Shown: positions 43,657 through 53,349 of the stretch, piece after piece
Layout of the letters: each line of letters starts with the position of its first letter
How positions within the stretch are numbered: the first letter of the stretch is position 1
Origin: Chthoniobacterales bacterium
Lineage (GTDB): Bacteria; Verrucomicrobiota; Verrucomicrobiia; Chthoniobacterales; UBA10450
Length of the DNA: 64,000 nucleotides
Direction of reading: 5' to 3'
NCBI GenBank assembly: GCA_013821455.1
Contig: JACDGS010000016.1
Coordinates: 18,142 to 82,141 of the forward strand
The notes under the pieces: model-generated
Database searches by the model: none
What the model saw: only the letters and a program-made list of their open reading frames with translations
What the model was told of the DNA's origin: nothing
Made by a program: the position numbers and the translations under genes

Positions 43657-45738
43657 TTAGAAGAAGATCGGGATGATAAGAATGGCGACGATATTCGCTA
43701 CTTTGATCATGGGATTGATCGCAGGGCCGGCGGTATCCTTGTAAGGGTCGCCCACCGTGTCGCCGGTAACTGACGCAGCATGTGCAAAGGAGCCTTTGCC
43801 GCCGAGGTTACCTTCTTCGATATACTTTTTCGCATTATCCCAGGCGCCGCCACTCGAGGTCATGGCAATGGCGACGAATAAACCAGTAACTATGGTACCA
43901 ACCAGTAAGCCGCCGAGAACGACGGGGCCGAGCGGCTTGATCATCGCCACCGCCACAACAACCGCCACAGGCAAGAGCGCGGGGATAATCATTTCGCGCA
44001 GGGCCGCTTTGGTCACGATATCGACGCAGACTCCATAGTCAGGTTTGTCCTCTCCGCGAAGGATACCTGGCTTCGCGGCGAATTGGCGGCGCACTTCGCG
44101 CACGACTGCGCCCGCCGCCTTACCTACCGCGTCCATACTAAAAGCGGTGAAGATGAACGGCAGTAACCCGCCAATAAAAAGACCTATGATGACCTTGGGT
44201 TCGGTTAACGAGAATTGGAAAACAAAAGGGCGACCGGCCGCAGTCACATGCGCGCGTAACTCTTCCACATAGGAACCGAATAGGACCAGCGCGGCGAGAC
44301 CAGCCGAAGCGATGGCATAACCTTTGGTCACAGCTTTCATGGTGTTACCAACGGCGTCGAGGTCATCGGTGACGGCGCGGACTTCTTTCGGCAGGTCACT
44401 CATCACGGCAATGCCGCCGGCATTGTCGGTAATAGGACCAAAAGCATCGAGCGAGATGATGATGCCAGCCATCGAGAGCATACTCATGACAGCGATCGCA
44501 ATGCCGTAGAGTCCGGCAAAGTGGAAACTAAAGAGAATAGCCAGACCAATAAAACCTACCGGCAATGCCGTAGCATGTTGTCCGATAGCAAGACCGGCAA
44601 TGATGTTAGTAGCGTGGCCAGTCTCGGAAGCCTTGGCGATCTTACGCACCGGCGCATAACTCATCGACGTATAGTAATTCGTAATCACCACCACGATACC
44701 GGTCATGAGTAACCCTACGAGCGAGGCGCAATAGAGATCGTTCGCCGTGCGCAAGGCATTCGCGATGATGATACCATCTGGAAAAAGAAGGTGAGTCGCG
44801 GGCCAAAAAAGAATAGCGGAGACCAGCGCGCTCGCCATGACACCACCCATAAGGACATTGCCGGGTTTGGCATTGCTCGTATTTACGAAAAGGATGCCGA
44901 CGATCGCGCCCAGGACAGAGATCCCTCCGAGGACAAAGGGATAGACTATCGCCGCGGGCGAGTTTGCGAGTGTGAGTGCGCCAACCAGGATCGCTCCGAT
45001 CAAACTAACTGCATAAGTCTCAAAAACGTCCGCCGCCATCCCCGCGCAGTCACCTACATTATCGCCCACGTTATCCGCGATCGTCGCCGGATTGCGCGGA
45101 TCGTCTTCGTCGAGTGTGTTCTCGATCTTACCCACAAGATCGGCGCCGACGTCGGCGGCCTTGGTATAAATACCGCCACCTAACCGCGCGAAAACGCTGA
45201 TAAGACTCGCACCCAGCGCGAGACCTATAAGACTCCGTACCGCCGGTCCGTGACCGATCATGTGGTCGGCAATGGTGTAGAAGAGACCGACCGAAAGCAG
45301 CGCCAGGCCCACCACGAGCAGACCTGTGACCGCGCCGCCGTTAAAAGCCACCCGCATCGCCGCCGTGCGCGATCGCGTGGCCGCCTGCGTCGTGCGCGTA
45401 TTCGCGAGCACCGCGACGCGCATCCCGATGAAACCGGCGGCGAGCGAACAGGCCGCTCCGATGACGAAACCGACCGAAGTGGCGTGATCTTTGAAGATAA
45501 AAAGAAGGATGAAAATCACGACCGCGATGGCACTGATGGTGGCCACCTGACGGTTAAGGTAAGCCTTCGCTCCCTCCTGAATGGCACCGGCGATTTCCTG
45601 CATGCGAGCATTGCCAGGCGAGGCCTTTATGACTGACAGAATCAAGTAATAGGCGAAAGCCAGGCCGGCCAGAGCGCAAAGCAGGGAAAGCCAGATACCA
45701 GAATCGAGGATGGTGAGAGCGAGAAAGGATGTAAGCAT
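43657..45738 (-). CDS. hppA: Membrane-bound proton-pumping pyrophosphatase (K+-independent)
   Basis: A 693-residue protein with about 16 helices. Substrate-site motifs are [54 protein letters not shown] and [17 protein letters not shown]. At the position that separates the subfamilies, [13 protein letters not shown] has Lys468 and Thr471, the K+-independent H+-pump signature. It couples hydrolysis of pyrophosphate to proton export across the inner membrane. The 5' end (45250-45738) is TA-poor and the remainder TA-rich. Start ATG at 45738. Confidence 0.95.
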   Translation of the reverse strand: MLTSFLALTILDSGIWLSLLCALAGLAFAYYLILSVIKASPGNARMQEIAGAIQEGAKAYLNRQVATISAIAVVIFILLFIFKDHATSVGFVIGAACSLAAGFIGMRVAVLANTRTTQAATRSRTAAMRVAFNGGAVTGLLVVGLALLSVGLFYTIADHMIGHGPAVRSLIGLALGASLISVFARLGGGIYTKAADVGADLVGKIENTLDEDDPRNPATIADNVGDNVGDCAGMAADVFETYAVSLIGAILVGALTLANSPAAIVYPFVLGGISVLGAIVGILFVNTSNAKPGNVLMGGVMASALVSAILFWPATHLLFPDGIIIANALRTANDLYCASLVGLLMTGIVVVITNYYTSMSYAPVRKIAKASETGHATNIIAGLAIGQHATALPVGFIGLAILFSFHFAGLYGIAIAVMSMLSMAGIIISLDAFGPITDNAGGIAVMSDLPKEVRAVTDDLDAVGNTMKAVTKGYAIASAGLAALVLFGSYVEELRAHVTAAGRPFVFQFSLTEPKVIIGLFIGGLLPFIFTAFSMDAVGKAAGAVVREVRRQFAAKPGILRGEDKPDYGVCVDIVTKAALREMIIPALLPVAVVVAVAMIKPLGPVVLGGLLVGTIVTGLFVAIAMTSSGGAWDNAKKYIEEGNLGGKGSFAHAASVTGDTVGDPYKDTAGPAINPMIKVANIVAILIIPIFF

Positions 45739-45847
45739 GGGCGATAAGGTGGCCGGACTTTAGAGGGATTTGCCGGGGAGGCAACCCGTTATCTCGCCGT
45801 GCGAACGCGCGCCGCCTAACTCTCGCTCTTTCTCCTGCTCCTGCTCT

Positions 45848-45887
45848 TGCTCCTAATCCTTTAGGAATGGGAGTAGGATTAGGAGCA
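45848..45887. repeat. Hairpin of CTCCTAATCCT type
   Basis: TGCTCCTAATCCT (45848-45860) and AGGATTAGGAGCA (45875-45887) are perfect 13-bp arms around TTAGGAATGGGAGT, flanked by CTGCTC and GGAGGAAGG repeats. It lies between the channel gene's stop and the pyrophosphatase start. It could terminate the channel transcript, but no T-tract follows. Confidence 0.55.
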
Positions 45888-45914
45888 GGAGGAAGGAAAG
45901 CAGACGGCCAGAAG

Positions 45915-47414
45915 TTACAATTCGAAGAAGCCGCTGAGCCGCTGAAGGAAATTGGCGCGATACTCCCGCGCCATATCGTCCGCCCCCGGTTTGCTGGCGT
46001 CTCTTATGATGCCTTCGGTCTCCAGCTTCCGCCGGGCCAGCAATTCGCTCAGTTGATTAACGCACTCGGGCGCATCCCGCAGCAACTTTGCCATGGCTGG
46101 CTTGCCGATTTCCAAGACCTCGCAATCGTTCTCCGCCCGCACCGTCGCGGTCCTCTTATCGCCGGTGAGGAGCGACATTTCGCCGAAGCAATCACCCGTG
46201 CGCAACACACCCACCCGAATGGCGGAGCCGTTTTGCGCGACGGAGACTTGCGCCGTTCCGTCGAGCAATACGAACATGGATGACCCGTCGAGCCCTTGCT
46301 CGACGATGGCTTCGCCGCGCCCGAAATGAATCGTGCGCGCATCTTTGATCAGCGTCTCGACCTGGGTTTCATCGAGGCAACTGAAGAGCGGTTCGGTTTC
46401 CAGGATGGTGCGCGCTTTGCCATGTTCTTCCGCCGGTTTCACCGGGGACTTTCGGTTAAACTCCAGAGTCCGAATCGGAAATGGAATAGTTATCTTTTGC
46501 CGCTTGAATTCGTACCAGACATTCGTGCGAATTGCGTCGCAGACATTGTTGTAGTTCTGATGACTTAGCATCCAAAACTTGATCTCATAGACAATTGAGA
46601 AGTCCGCGAAATCCACCAGAAACACCTTCGGCGCCGGCTCCGCCTGGACCCAGTCCGCATGCAAAGTCGCGTGCATCAGTGCGTCCTTCACCTTATTCGG
46701 CGGAGTGTTGTAATCCACACCTACCCGGATGCGCATGGCATGCAGCTCCTGTGGGTAATGCAGATTTACGATCGTGCCGCGGACGATCTCGTTATTCGGA
46801 ATATCGACATAGATCGCGTCGTTCGTGCGCAGCCGGGTCGAGCGCCAGTTGATCTCCATGACCTCGGCAAAGCGCTCACCTATTTGTAACCAGTCACCCA
46901 CTTTGTAAGGCTTGCTGATTTGCAACGACATTCCCGCGATGACACCGCCCAGCATGTTTTGCGTGGCAAAGGCGAGCACGATCGCGGCCACTCCGGAACC
47001 GGAGAGCAGCCACTTCAACTGACTCTCCGCGTGATAACCCACACTGAGCACGAGCAGGAGCGCGATCAGGAAAATAATCAGCGCGACTAACTCACGCAGA
47101 AACTTCGGGATAACTGTCTGCCGTCTTTGTTCGAAATAGAGATCCCAGAGATAGCGATCGATCAGCGCGATCACCACCCCGGTACTAAGAAGAGTAAGAG
47201 CGGCACCGGCGTGATTGCGCCAGCGCAAATCCACCCCATAAACCCAGACCGCGGCATAGAACGCGAGCGCGAGCGCAAAGAGCTGAAAGAAGATGCCAAA
47301 ACGCACGCCCGCGCGGCGTTTCAACAGACGACCGATCGACAGGGTAATGAAAAAAGTCGCGAGAAAGACCGCGACCGTCGCGAAAGCGCGTTGAGGTTCA
47401 GCCAGGGTGGGCAT
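45915..47414 (-). CDS. MscS-type channel with C-terminal cyclic-nucleotide-binding domain
   Basis: A 499-residue protein. Four or five N-terminal helices (FATVAVFLATFFITLSIG, LFALALAFYAAVWVYGV, LVALIIFLIALLLVLSVGY) lead to the MscS pore helix and beta domain (VLAFATQNMLGGVIAGMSLQ, KPYKVGDWLQIGERFAEVME). Residues about 345-465 form a cNMP-binding fold (FGRGEAIVEQGLDGSSMFVL, GDCFGEMSLLTGDKRTATVR). Known bCNG-type relatives have weak or no mechanosensitivity and are opened by ligand. The cap RTATVRAEN fits the cAMP phosphate cassette only loosely. Start ATG at 47414. Confidence 0.92.
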   Translation of the reverse strand: MPTLAEPQRAFATVAVFLATFFITLSIGRLLKRRAGVRFGIFFQLFALALAFYAAVWVYGVDLRWRNHAGAALTLLSTGVVIALIDRYLWDLYFEQRRQTVIPKFLRELVALIIFLIALLLVLSVGYHAESQLKWLLSGSGVAAIVLAFATQNMLGGVIAGMSLQISKPYKVGDWLQIGERFAEVMEINWRSTRLRTNDAIYVDIPNNEIVRGTIVNLHYPQELHAMRIRVGVDYNTPPNKVKDALMHATLHADWVQAEPAPKVFLVDFADFSIVYEIKFWMLSHQNYNNVCDAIRTNVWYEFKRQKITIPFPIRTLEFNRKSPVKPAEEHGKARTILETEPLFSCLDETQVETLIKDARTIHFGRGEAIVEQGLDGSSMFVLLDGTAQVSVAQNGSAIRVGVLRTGDCFGEMSLLTGDKRTATVRAENDCEVLEIGKPAMAKLLRDAPECVNQLSELLARRKLETEGIIRDASKPGADDMAREYRANFLQRLSGFFEL

Positions 47415-47470
47415 TCGTTAGGTGGGAGAATAGCAGAACGTGGCGCATCGGGAAAGCCTTTCGCAACACC

Positions 47471-47598
47471 GTCATCCCGAGCGGAGCCGAAGGCGCAGTC
47501 GAGGGATCCCGTGGAGCAACCTTGAAGGCTCGCACAGACGCTTCACGGAAACACATCGGGATCCCTAGACTGCGCCTTTCGGATCCGCTCGGGATGAC
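47471..47598. repeat. Family B hairpin repeat, third two-armed copy
   Basis: GTCATCCCGAGCGGAGCCGA and GGATCCGCTCGGGATGAC outer arms, with GGGATCCC-type inner arms. It fills much of the 47415-47776 gap, which otherwise holds one extended octamer (CCTAACGAGTATAGGAC near 47633) and no gene. Confidence 0.75.
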
Positions 47599-47776
47599 AC
47601 CCCATGAGACGTCTCGTCACCCCATCTTAATGCCTAACGAGTATAGGACTACTCCCATGCCGGCAGGCGCATCAACACGCTCGTTGTCGAAACGAATCCC
47701 TCACCTAAAGGTGCAGACTAGTCCTTCCGCAGAAAATTCACTTGCACGCACGCGCCCGAGAGTAAACAACCTACAC

Positions 47777-49855
47777 ATGCAACTTCTACTTGCGCGCATC
47801 GTTCTCTTCCTCCTCCTCGCTCCTCTCAACATTGCATTCGCCGCCGAACCCTCTCCTGCTCCCGCCTCACCAAAGTCCTCGTCTATCGGAGTCACTCTTA
47901 ACTACCGCGACCTCAAGGTAAAACCCGGCGACGATTTTGATGGTTACGCCAATGGTGGCTGGCGCAAGCGCGCGGAAATACCACCGCAATATTCCTCCAC
48001 CGGAGTCGGCCTCGAAGTCTTCCTGCGCGCGGAAAAGCGCAACGCCGATTTGATTCGCGCTGCGGCCGCCGCCCACGCCGCGCCGGACACACCGGAGCGG
48101 ATGATTGCCGAGCACTACGCCGCCTACATGGATACGGCGACGATCGAGAAACGCGCGCTCGACCCACTGCGAAAACAGTTGGACGAGGTGAACGCGATCA
48201 CCTCGAAGACCGACCTGGCCCGCGTCATGGGCGAGCGGCTGCGCGCGGACGTCGATCCGCTCAACGCGACTAACTTCGAGACGGAAAATCTTTTCGGGCT
48301 CTTTGTCACTCAGGCCCTGGCGGATCCGGCCAAGGTTATGCCCTATCTCTTGCAAGGCGGCCTTGGTCTGCCCGACCGCGAATACTATATCTCAAAGAAG
48401 CCGGACATGACTAAGATACACGCGGCCTACCAAGTCTATGTCCGCGATTTGCTAAAGCTGGCCGGCCTGAGCGAACCCGCCGCGCGGGCTGAGCGGATTG
48501 TAACTCTGGAAGATAAGATAGCCGCCGCGCACCTCGATCGCACCACCAGCGAAGACCCACACAAGGCCAACAATCCTTGGAACACGGACCAGCTTCCTAC
48601 GAACGCTCCGGGCCTCGACTGGAAGACCTTTCTCTCCGCCGCTCATCTTAAGGAACAGCCGACCTTTATCATCTGGATGCCCGACGCGACTAAAGGGTTA
48701 TCGGCCCTGGTCGCGAGTGAGTCACTCGATACCTGGAAGGATTGGCTGACCTTTCATACTTTGAACCAATTTGCCTACTGTTTGCCCAAGTCCTATGACG
48801 ACCTCCATTTCGCCTTCTACGGTAAGACACTCCAAGGTACGCCGAAACAACGCGACCGTTGGAAAAGGGCAATTAGTGGTGTCAACGCCTACTTAGGCGA
48901 TGCGGTCGGAAAGATTTACGTCGGCAAATATTTCCCGCCCTCGTCGAAGGCCGAAGTAGAAGCCATGGTGAAAAATCTCCTGACCGCTTTCGACAAACGG
49001 ATCGATGCGCTGGCGTGGATGGCCCCCGCGACCAAGGCGGAAGCGAAGAAAAAAATCCAGACACTTAAAGTAGGAGTTGGATATCCTGAGACCTGGCGCG
49101 AATACGATGGTTTGGTTATCAACCGCGACGATGCCCTCGGCAACGCCTGGCGCGCCAGTGAGTGGGAATATCAACACCAGCTCGCCAAGCTCGATCAACC
49201 GATCGATCGCGGCGAATGGTGGATGACTCCGCAGACGGTCAATGCGGTTAACCTGCCGTTGCAAAACGCACTTAACTTTCCGGCCGCGATCCTGGAAGCA
49301 CCTTTCTTCGATCCGAAAGCCGACGCCGCGTCTAACTATGGCTCGATCGGGGCTACGATTGGTCATGAGATAAGTCATAGCTTCGATAACTCTGGCGCTG
49401 ACTTTAACTCGTTAGGTAAGATGGAGAATTGGTGGACACCAGAAGATCTGGCTCACTTCAAAGAAGCCAGTAAGAAACTCGTCGATCAATATACCTCCTA
49501 CGAACCGTTGCCGGGCGTTCACATTAATGGCGAACAAACCCTGGCTGAGAACATCGCGGATGTAGCAGGCCTCGCGGCGGCTTACGATGCTTATCATCTG
49601 TCGCTACAAGGACAGCCTGCACCTGTCATCAACGGACTCACCGGCGATCAACGTTTCTTTCTCGCCTTTGCCCAGGGTTGGCGCGACAAGGTCCGCGAGC
49701 CAGCCCTCCGGCAACAATTAGTGGCTGACGGTCACGCCCCCGCGCGCGAGCGGGCGCAAACTGTGCGAAACATAGATCCCTGGTATGACGCCTACGAGGT
49801 CAAACCCGGTGAGAAACTCTATCTCACGCCGGAAGAACGCGTGCGTCTCTGGTAA
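47777..49855 (+). CDS. M13-family zinc endopeptidase (neprilysin/PepO-like)
   Basis: ATG at 47777 begins a signal peptide (MQLLLARIVLFLLLAPLNIA); the longer frame upstream only translates repeat DNA. In 692 residues the N-domain opens KPGDDFDGYANGGWRKRAEI. The catalytic region has NAVNLPLQNALNFPAAILEAP, then HExxH (His530, His534 in IGHEISHSFDN) and the third ligand Glu591 in ENIADVAG. The C-terminus (RNIDPWYDAYEVKPGEKLYL) ends VRLW rather than the usual CRVW. A secreted or periplasmic oligopeptidase. The first 100 codons are TA-poor, the rest TA-rich. Confidence 0.93.
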   Translation: MQLLLARIVLFLLLAPLNIAFAAEPSPAPASPKSSSIGVTLNYRDLKVKPGDDFDGYANGGWRKRAEIPPQYSSTGVGLEVFLRAEKRNADLIRAAAAAHAAPDTPERMIAEHYAAYMDTATIEKRALDPLRKQLDEVNAITSKTDLARVMGERLRADVDPLNATNFETENLFGLFVTQALADPAKVMPYLLQGGLGLPDREYYISKKPDMTKIHAAYQVYVRDLLKLAGLSEPAARAERIVTLEDKIAAAHLDRTTSEDPHKANNPWNTDQLPTNAPGLDWKTFLSAAHLKEQPTFIIWMPDATKGLSALVASESLDTWKDWLTFHTLNQFAYCLPKSYDDLHFAFYGKTLQGTPKQRDRWKRAISGVNAYLGDAVGKIYVGKYFPPSSKAEVEAMVKNLLTAFDKRIDALAWMAPATKAEAKKKIQTLKVGVGYPETWREYDGLVINRDDALGNAWRASEWEYQHQLAKLDQPIDRGEWWMTPQTVNAVNLPLQNALNFPAAILEAPFFDPKADAASNYGSIGATIGHEISHSFDNSGADFNSLGKMENWWTPEDLAHFKEASKKLVDQYTSYEPLPGVHINGEQTLAENIADVAGLAAAYDAYHLSLQGQPAPVINGLTGDQRFFLAFAQGWRDKVREPALRQQLVADGHAPARERAQTVRNIDPWYDAYEVKPGEKLYLTPEERVRLW

Positions 49856-50097
49856 GACTTAAAAGACTTAATTTCGAGTCAGTCTACAGAGGTTGAGTTA
49901 GCAGGGCAGGATGGTTACTCGCCTGACCTCTGTGCGAATTCGAGCGGCTGAGCGCGTCGTCGGCAAAGCCGCCGAGCATCCGGTAAGTGTGTTTCACGCC
50001 GCGACCCGTGATTCCAACGGCCTAACGAGTATAGGATGGAAGCGTTCTTCATTGTGGAACACGCTGGCCAAGACATCCTGCGAAGCATCTTTTGCTT

Positions 50098-50541
50098 TTA
50101 GGTTCTGGCGGAGGCCTGCCGTAAATGCTTCTCATACACCGCCTGCGTCTTGACCGCGCCATAACCCATTGCGGGATAAAAGATGTGACTCTCATCCCGC
50201 TGTGTATTACTGCGCACAACGACGGCCTCGGCACCAATCTCTTTCGCCCACTGTTCCATCGCGGCGACCAACCTTCGCCCGATCCCGCCGCGCCGTGCCT
50301 TTGCTGATACTACCAGGCCGACAATCTCCACGCGAAATCCGATCTCGATGATGCAACTGCGATTCGCTTGGATAAATGCTACCGGTGTGTTCGTAGGAGT
50401 CACCGCAACGAGCAGGAGATCGGATCGCCGTATAATCGCTATTCGTTCGTCGATAGTCTGCGCGTCGTTAGGATAACCCAGTTCTACCGCCAACTTCGCC
50501 ACTGTCTCCGCGTCCGCTTCCACCATAGGTCGAATTTGCAT
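50098..50541 (-). CDS. GNAT-family N-acetyltransferase
   Basis: ATG at 50541 (MQIRPMVEADAETVAKLAVE) is favoured by a GCGGAAC ribosome site; an in-frame GTG at 50574 is possible. The roughly 147 residues show the acetyl-CoA segment VVSAKARRGGIGRRLVAAME (RxxGIGRxL form) and the HIFYPAMGYGAVKTQAVYEK end. Transfers acetyl from acetyl-CoA to an amine; the substrate is unknown. It stands alone. Confidence 0.88.
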   Translation of the reverse strand: MQIRPMVEADAETVAKLAVELGYPNDAQTIDERIAIIRRSDLLLVAVTPTNTPVAFIQANRSCIIEIGFRVEIVGLVVSAKARRGGIGRRLVAAMEQWAKEIGAEAVVVRSNTQRDESHIFYPAMGYGAVKTQAVYEKHLRQASART

Positions 50542-50586
50542 ATCGTTTGCTATCGTTCCGCGGAGATCGTTCACGGCCGTTGGAAA

Positions 50587-50627
50587 ATAGTATAGGACAG
50601 GATAGGACGGTATAGGATAGAATATGA
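50587..50627. repeat. TATAGGA-type direct repeats
   Basis: TAGTATAGGACAGGATAGGA then CGGTATAGGATAGAATATG: five irregular copies of (A/T)ATAGGA. Similar words sit beside octamers at 33041-33075, 47640 and 50030. It precedes the acetyltransferase start. Confidence 0.5.
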
Positions 50628-50667
50628 ATTTTCTTCTCCGAATTCGCCGCCAAGTCCCTGGGGCGAC

Positions 50668-51831
50668 TTACTCGACACCGAGGGCGATATTGACCTGATC
50701 GATGGTAGCGGCGTTAGATACTTCGTCGCAGTCGGGTGGGTAGGCTTCAATGAAGCCGGGGGCGCCGAGGAGTTGCTCTCCCACCGCACAGACTTGCGCG
50801 AGGTTCCCTCCGGTATCGGGGTTGGAGGTGGGATGGAGGAATTGGAAGCCGCAGGGATGGCTTGCGGCGTAGGTACTGACAAGACCATTAGGCGGGTATT
50901 CGACGGCGCTGCTCTCGCGCAGTGCGCTGGCCATGACGCCGAAATTTGCGTAGTTACTCATGCCCCAATCGATCAGGGCCGGCAGGGATGTGTCGTCACC
51001 GGGGAAGGGTTCCGCCGCGGCAACGATGACGGGCGTTCCACTGAAGCTAGTGGCATAGGCGGTGATGATCTGCTGCGCTCCGGCGATCCAATCATTGCCA
51101 TCGCCGCCGAGAATATCGGTGTCATGCGCGCTGCGGGAAACATAGGTCTCGAAGCCGGGGTTGGTGCCGATACCGCCGATGATGACGGCGGCGAGATTAG
51201 GGTCGCCATCGTAGCGGGCGGCGAAGGCTTTTATAAAATCGAGCTCCGCCTGGATGAGAATAGGATCCCAAGGGGCCGCAGAAACGCCATCGCTGAGCGG
51301 ATAGGTTTGCGCTTTCACCCAGGTGGGCATGGCCGTGCCGGTCCACTGCACGCCTACAGTCCATTGTTTGCCGTTGGCAGCGGCGAGGCCGGCGGCGGTG
51401 TCCAGCGCGGTCCAAGTGTAAACCCCTTCGGTCTTCTCGAGCGAGGAAGCACTCACGCGCAAGCGGACGATCGGGACGTGATCGTTGCTCCAACAATTTT
51501 GTGACGCGGAAATGGTTTGATCGGCCGCGAGAAGATAGGCGACGCCGCGAGGCGGCCTTTTGCCGGAAGGCGGAGTCGGCGTCGGCGTTTCGGTGGGGCT
51601 TGGGCTAGGGGTCGGTGTGTCGGTAGGAGACGGCGTTGGGGTAGGTGGTGGCGTTGGCGTGGGGATCGGCGTGGGCGTGGGGGAATCCCAGGGATGATGG
51701 TGGTGGTGATACCATTGCCAGACGCGATCGGACATGGGAGGCGCTTCCGCAAAAGCGGAGACGCTCAGGAGAAAGGATAAGGTTGAAAGGAAAAAGATTT
51801 TCATGCCGGGAGTGGCATTGTTCTGCTTCAT
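50668..51831 (-). CDS. Secreted protein with Pro/Thr linker and glycosidase-like barrel
   Basis: ATG at 51831 (MKQNNATPG...) has a GAAGG site just upstream; ATG at 51804 (MKIFFLSTLSFLLSVSAFA) is the alternative and starts the signal peptide directly. After a WYHHHHHPWD stretch comes a linker of about 50 residues made of Pro-Thr-Pro-Ser repeats. The remaining roughly 290 residues (VPIVRLRVSASSLEKTEGVY, KQWTVGVQWTGTAMPTWVKA, AAVIIGGIGTNPGFETYVSR) resemble the barrel of GH42/GH5-like glycosidases. I could not place the catalytic Glu pair with confidence. Confidence 0.75.
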   Translation of the reverse strand: MKQNNATPGMKIFFLSTLSFLLSVSAFAEAPPMSDRVWQWYHHHHHPWDSPTPTPIPTPTPPPTPTPSPTDTPTPSPSPTETPTPTPPSGKRPPRGVAYLLAADQTISASQNCWSNDHVPIVRLRVSASSLEKTEGVYTWTALDTAAGLAAANGKQWTVGVQWTGTAMPTWVKAQTYPLSDGVSAAPWDPILIQAELDFIKAFAARYDGDPNLAAVIIGGIGTNPGFETYVSRSAHDTDILGGDGNDWIAGAQQIITAYATSFSGTPVIVAAAEPFPGDDTSLPALIDWGMSNYANFGVMASALRESSAVEYPPNGLVSTYAASHPCGFQFLHPTSNPDTGGNLAQVCAVGEQLLGAPGFIEAYPPDCDEVSNAATIDQVNIALGVE

Positions 51832-52092
51832 GCCTTCAGCACTAGTGGTGCCAGGCTCGCGCTTTTCTCGCAGCGTAGGGTTGGGCATCGCACGACCCCC
51901 GCAGGGCTGAGCTTCCAATTTCTTGTCGGTCCTAACGACAACTATCTGGCAGCGCTCGCAGCAGATAGGCCCGGCCCTCGATCGCCGTATTCCAACGATT
52001 CGTTAGGCCAAGCCAAAGGTGGACTCAAACGTAGGCGTAAATGCGGTCATATTTCTCACGGGCGTGCCTGACCTATGGCGTAGAATAGATGC

Positions 52093-52851
52093 ATGACAGA
52101 TTCCACCGAGCGCTTTTCTGATCGCGTCGAAGACTACGTCAGTTACCGGCCGCACTATCCCTCCGCGGTGCTCGATTATCTCCAAGTGGAATGTCAGCTC
52201 GAGCCATCGGCTGTGATCGCGGACATCGGCTCAGGCACTGGCATCCTGAGCGAGTTGTTTCTGGAAAACGGCAATCCAGTCTATGCCGTGGAACCTAATC
52301 AACCGATGCGCGCAGCGGCCGAACGGCTCTTGGGACACCACGTCTGTTTCCATAGTGTGCATGGCGCCGCCGAAGCGACCACGTTGCCCTCCGCGAGCGT
52401 TGATTTCGTCACTGCGGGCCAGGCTTTTCATTGGTTCGATCGTGCGAAGGCGCGGGTCGAATTCGCGCGCATCCTTCACTCGTTAGGCTGGGTCGTGCTG
52501 ATTTGGAACGAACGCCTGGGATCAACGACCCCGTTCGCGAAAGGGTATGAATCACTCCTGCGCACGTACGCCACCGACTATCTTACCGTCGATCACCGGC
52601 GCATCGACGAGCACGCGTTAAGCAAATTTTTCGGCGGCGATTTCGGCTTCTCCATCTTTCCGAATCGCCAGCACTTCGACTTCGCCGGTTTGCAAGGCCG
52701 CCTTCTTTCTTCCTCCTACGCTCCCACTTCAGGACATCCGCGTCACGAGCCGATGCTCGCGGAACTCAGGCGCCTCTTTGCCACTTATCAGGAACGGGGC
52801 GAAGTCACCATCAAATACGAAGCTAAGGTCTTCTGCGGCCATTTAGGCTAG
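52093..52851 (+). CDS. Class I SAM-dependent methyltransferase
   Basis: A 252-residue protein. The SAM loop is VIADIGSGTGILSELFLENG (motif I, about residues 41-60), followed by VYAVEPNQPMRAAAE (acidic ribose-binding Glu) and ASVDFVTAGQAFHWFD (motif post-II). The opening FSDRVEDYVSYRPHYP is typical of a broad group of UbiE-like small-molecule methyltransferases found in soil bacteria. The substrate is unknown and it stands alone. Start ATG at 52093. Confidence 0.9.
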   Translation: MTDSTERFSDRVEDYVSYRPHYPSAVLDYLQVECQLEPSAVIADIGSGTGILSELFLENGNPVYAVEPNQPMRAAAERLLGHHVCFHSVHGAAEATTLPSASVDFVTAGQAFHWFDRAKARVEFARILHSLGWVVLIWNERLGSTTPFAKGYESLLRTYATDYLTVDHRRIDEHALSKFFGGDFGFSIFPNRQHFDFAGLQGRLLSSSYAPTSGHPRHEPMLAELRRLFATYQERGEVTIKYEAKVFCGHLG

Positions 52852-52917
52852 TCCACCTCTCGACCGCAAATCGAATCTGTCTCGCCTAACGAGTATAAGA
52901 CTTCGGCGCGGGCCTTT

Positions 52918-53154
52918 TTACGGCTCGGGTTTGCGCGCCGCCTTCAGCGTGCCGTCACGCAACTCTTTGCCGTCATGTTTGACCTTAAGGCGCAAGATGT
53001 CGCCGACTCCTTTATTCATGACCTTCTTCAAATCGTCGGCTTTGGCCCCGTCCACCTTTAGCCCTTGGATTTCGACGACCACATCTCCCGCCACCAGATT
53101 AGCCGCAGCGGCCGGCGATGCTGGCCAAACCTTTTCTACTTTGATGGAGTGCAC
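52918..53154 (-). CDS. Small PDZ-domain protein, probably a truncated gene
   Basis: GTG at 53154 gives 78 residues that are nearly all a PDZ domain (VEKVWPASPAAAANLVAGDV, then EIQGLKVDGAKADDLKKVM). The frame continues open upstream to about 53226 (LKESLSVEADGIFHPI) without any ATG, which looks like the missing start of the same domain. PDZ domains bind protein C-termini. With no signal peptide or protease domain left, this is likely a remnant. Confidence 0.6.
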   Translation of the reverse strand: MHSIKVEKVWPASPAAAANLVAGDVVVEIQGLKVDGAKADDLKKVMNKGVGDILRLKVKHDGKELRDGTLKAARKPEP

Positions 53155-53349
53155 GATGGGGTGAAAAATTCCATCCGCCTCGACTGAAAGAGATTCTTTT
53201 AGGCAAGGAAACCTCCGCGGTAGTCAACGCGGACCTTCCCTTAATCGTTAGGCTACGGAAGGAGCCCGCGCCCGCGGCGAGCTCAGCGTAACAATGCTGT
53301 TACGATCGAGTCCTGGCTCCCACCGGCATGGACCATCCATAGTGCCCGC

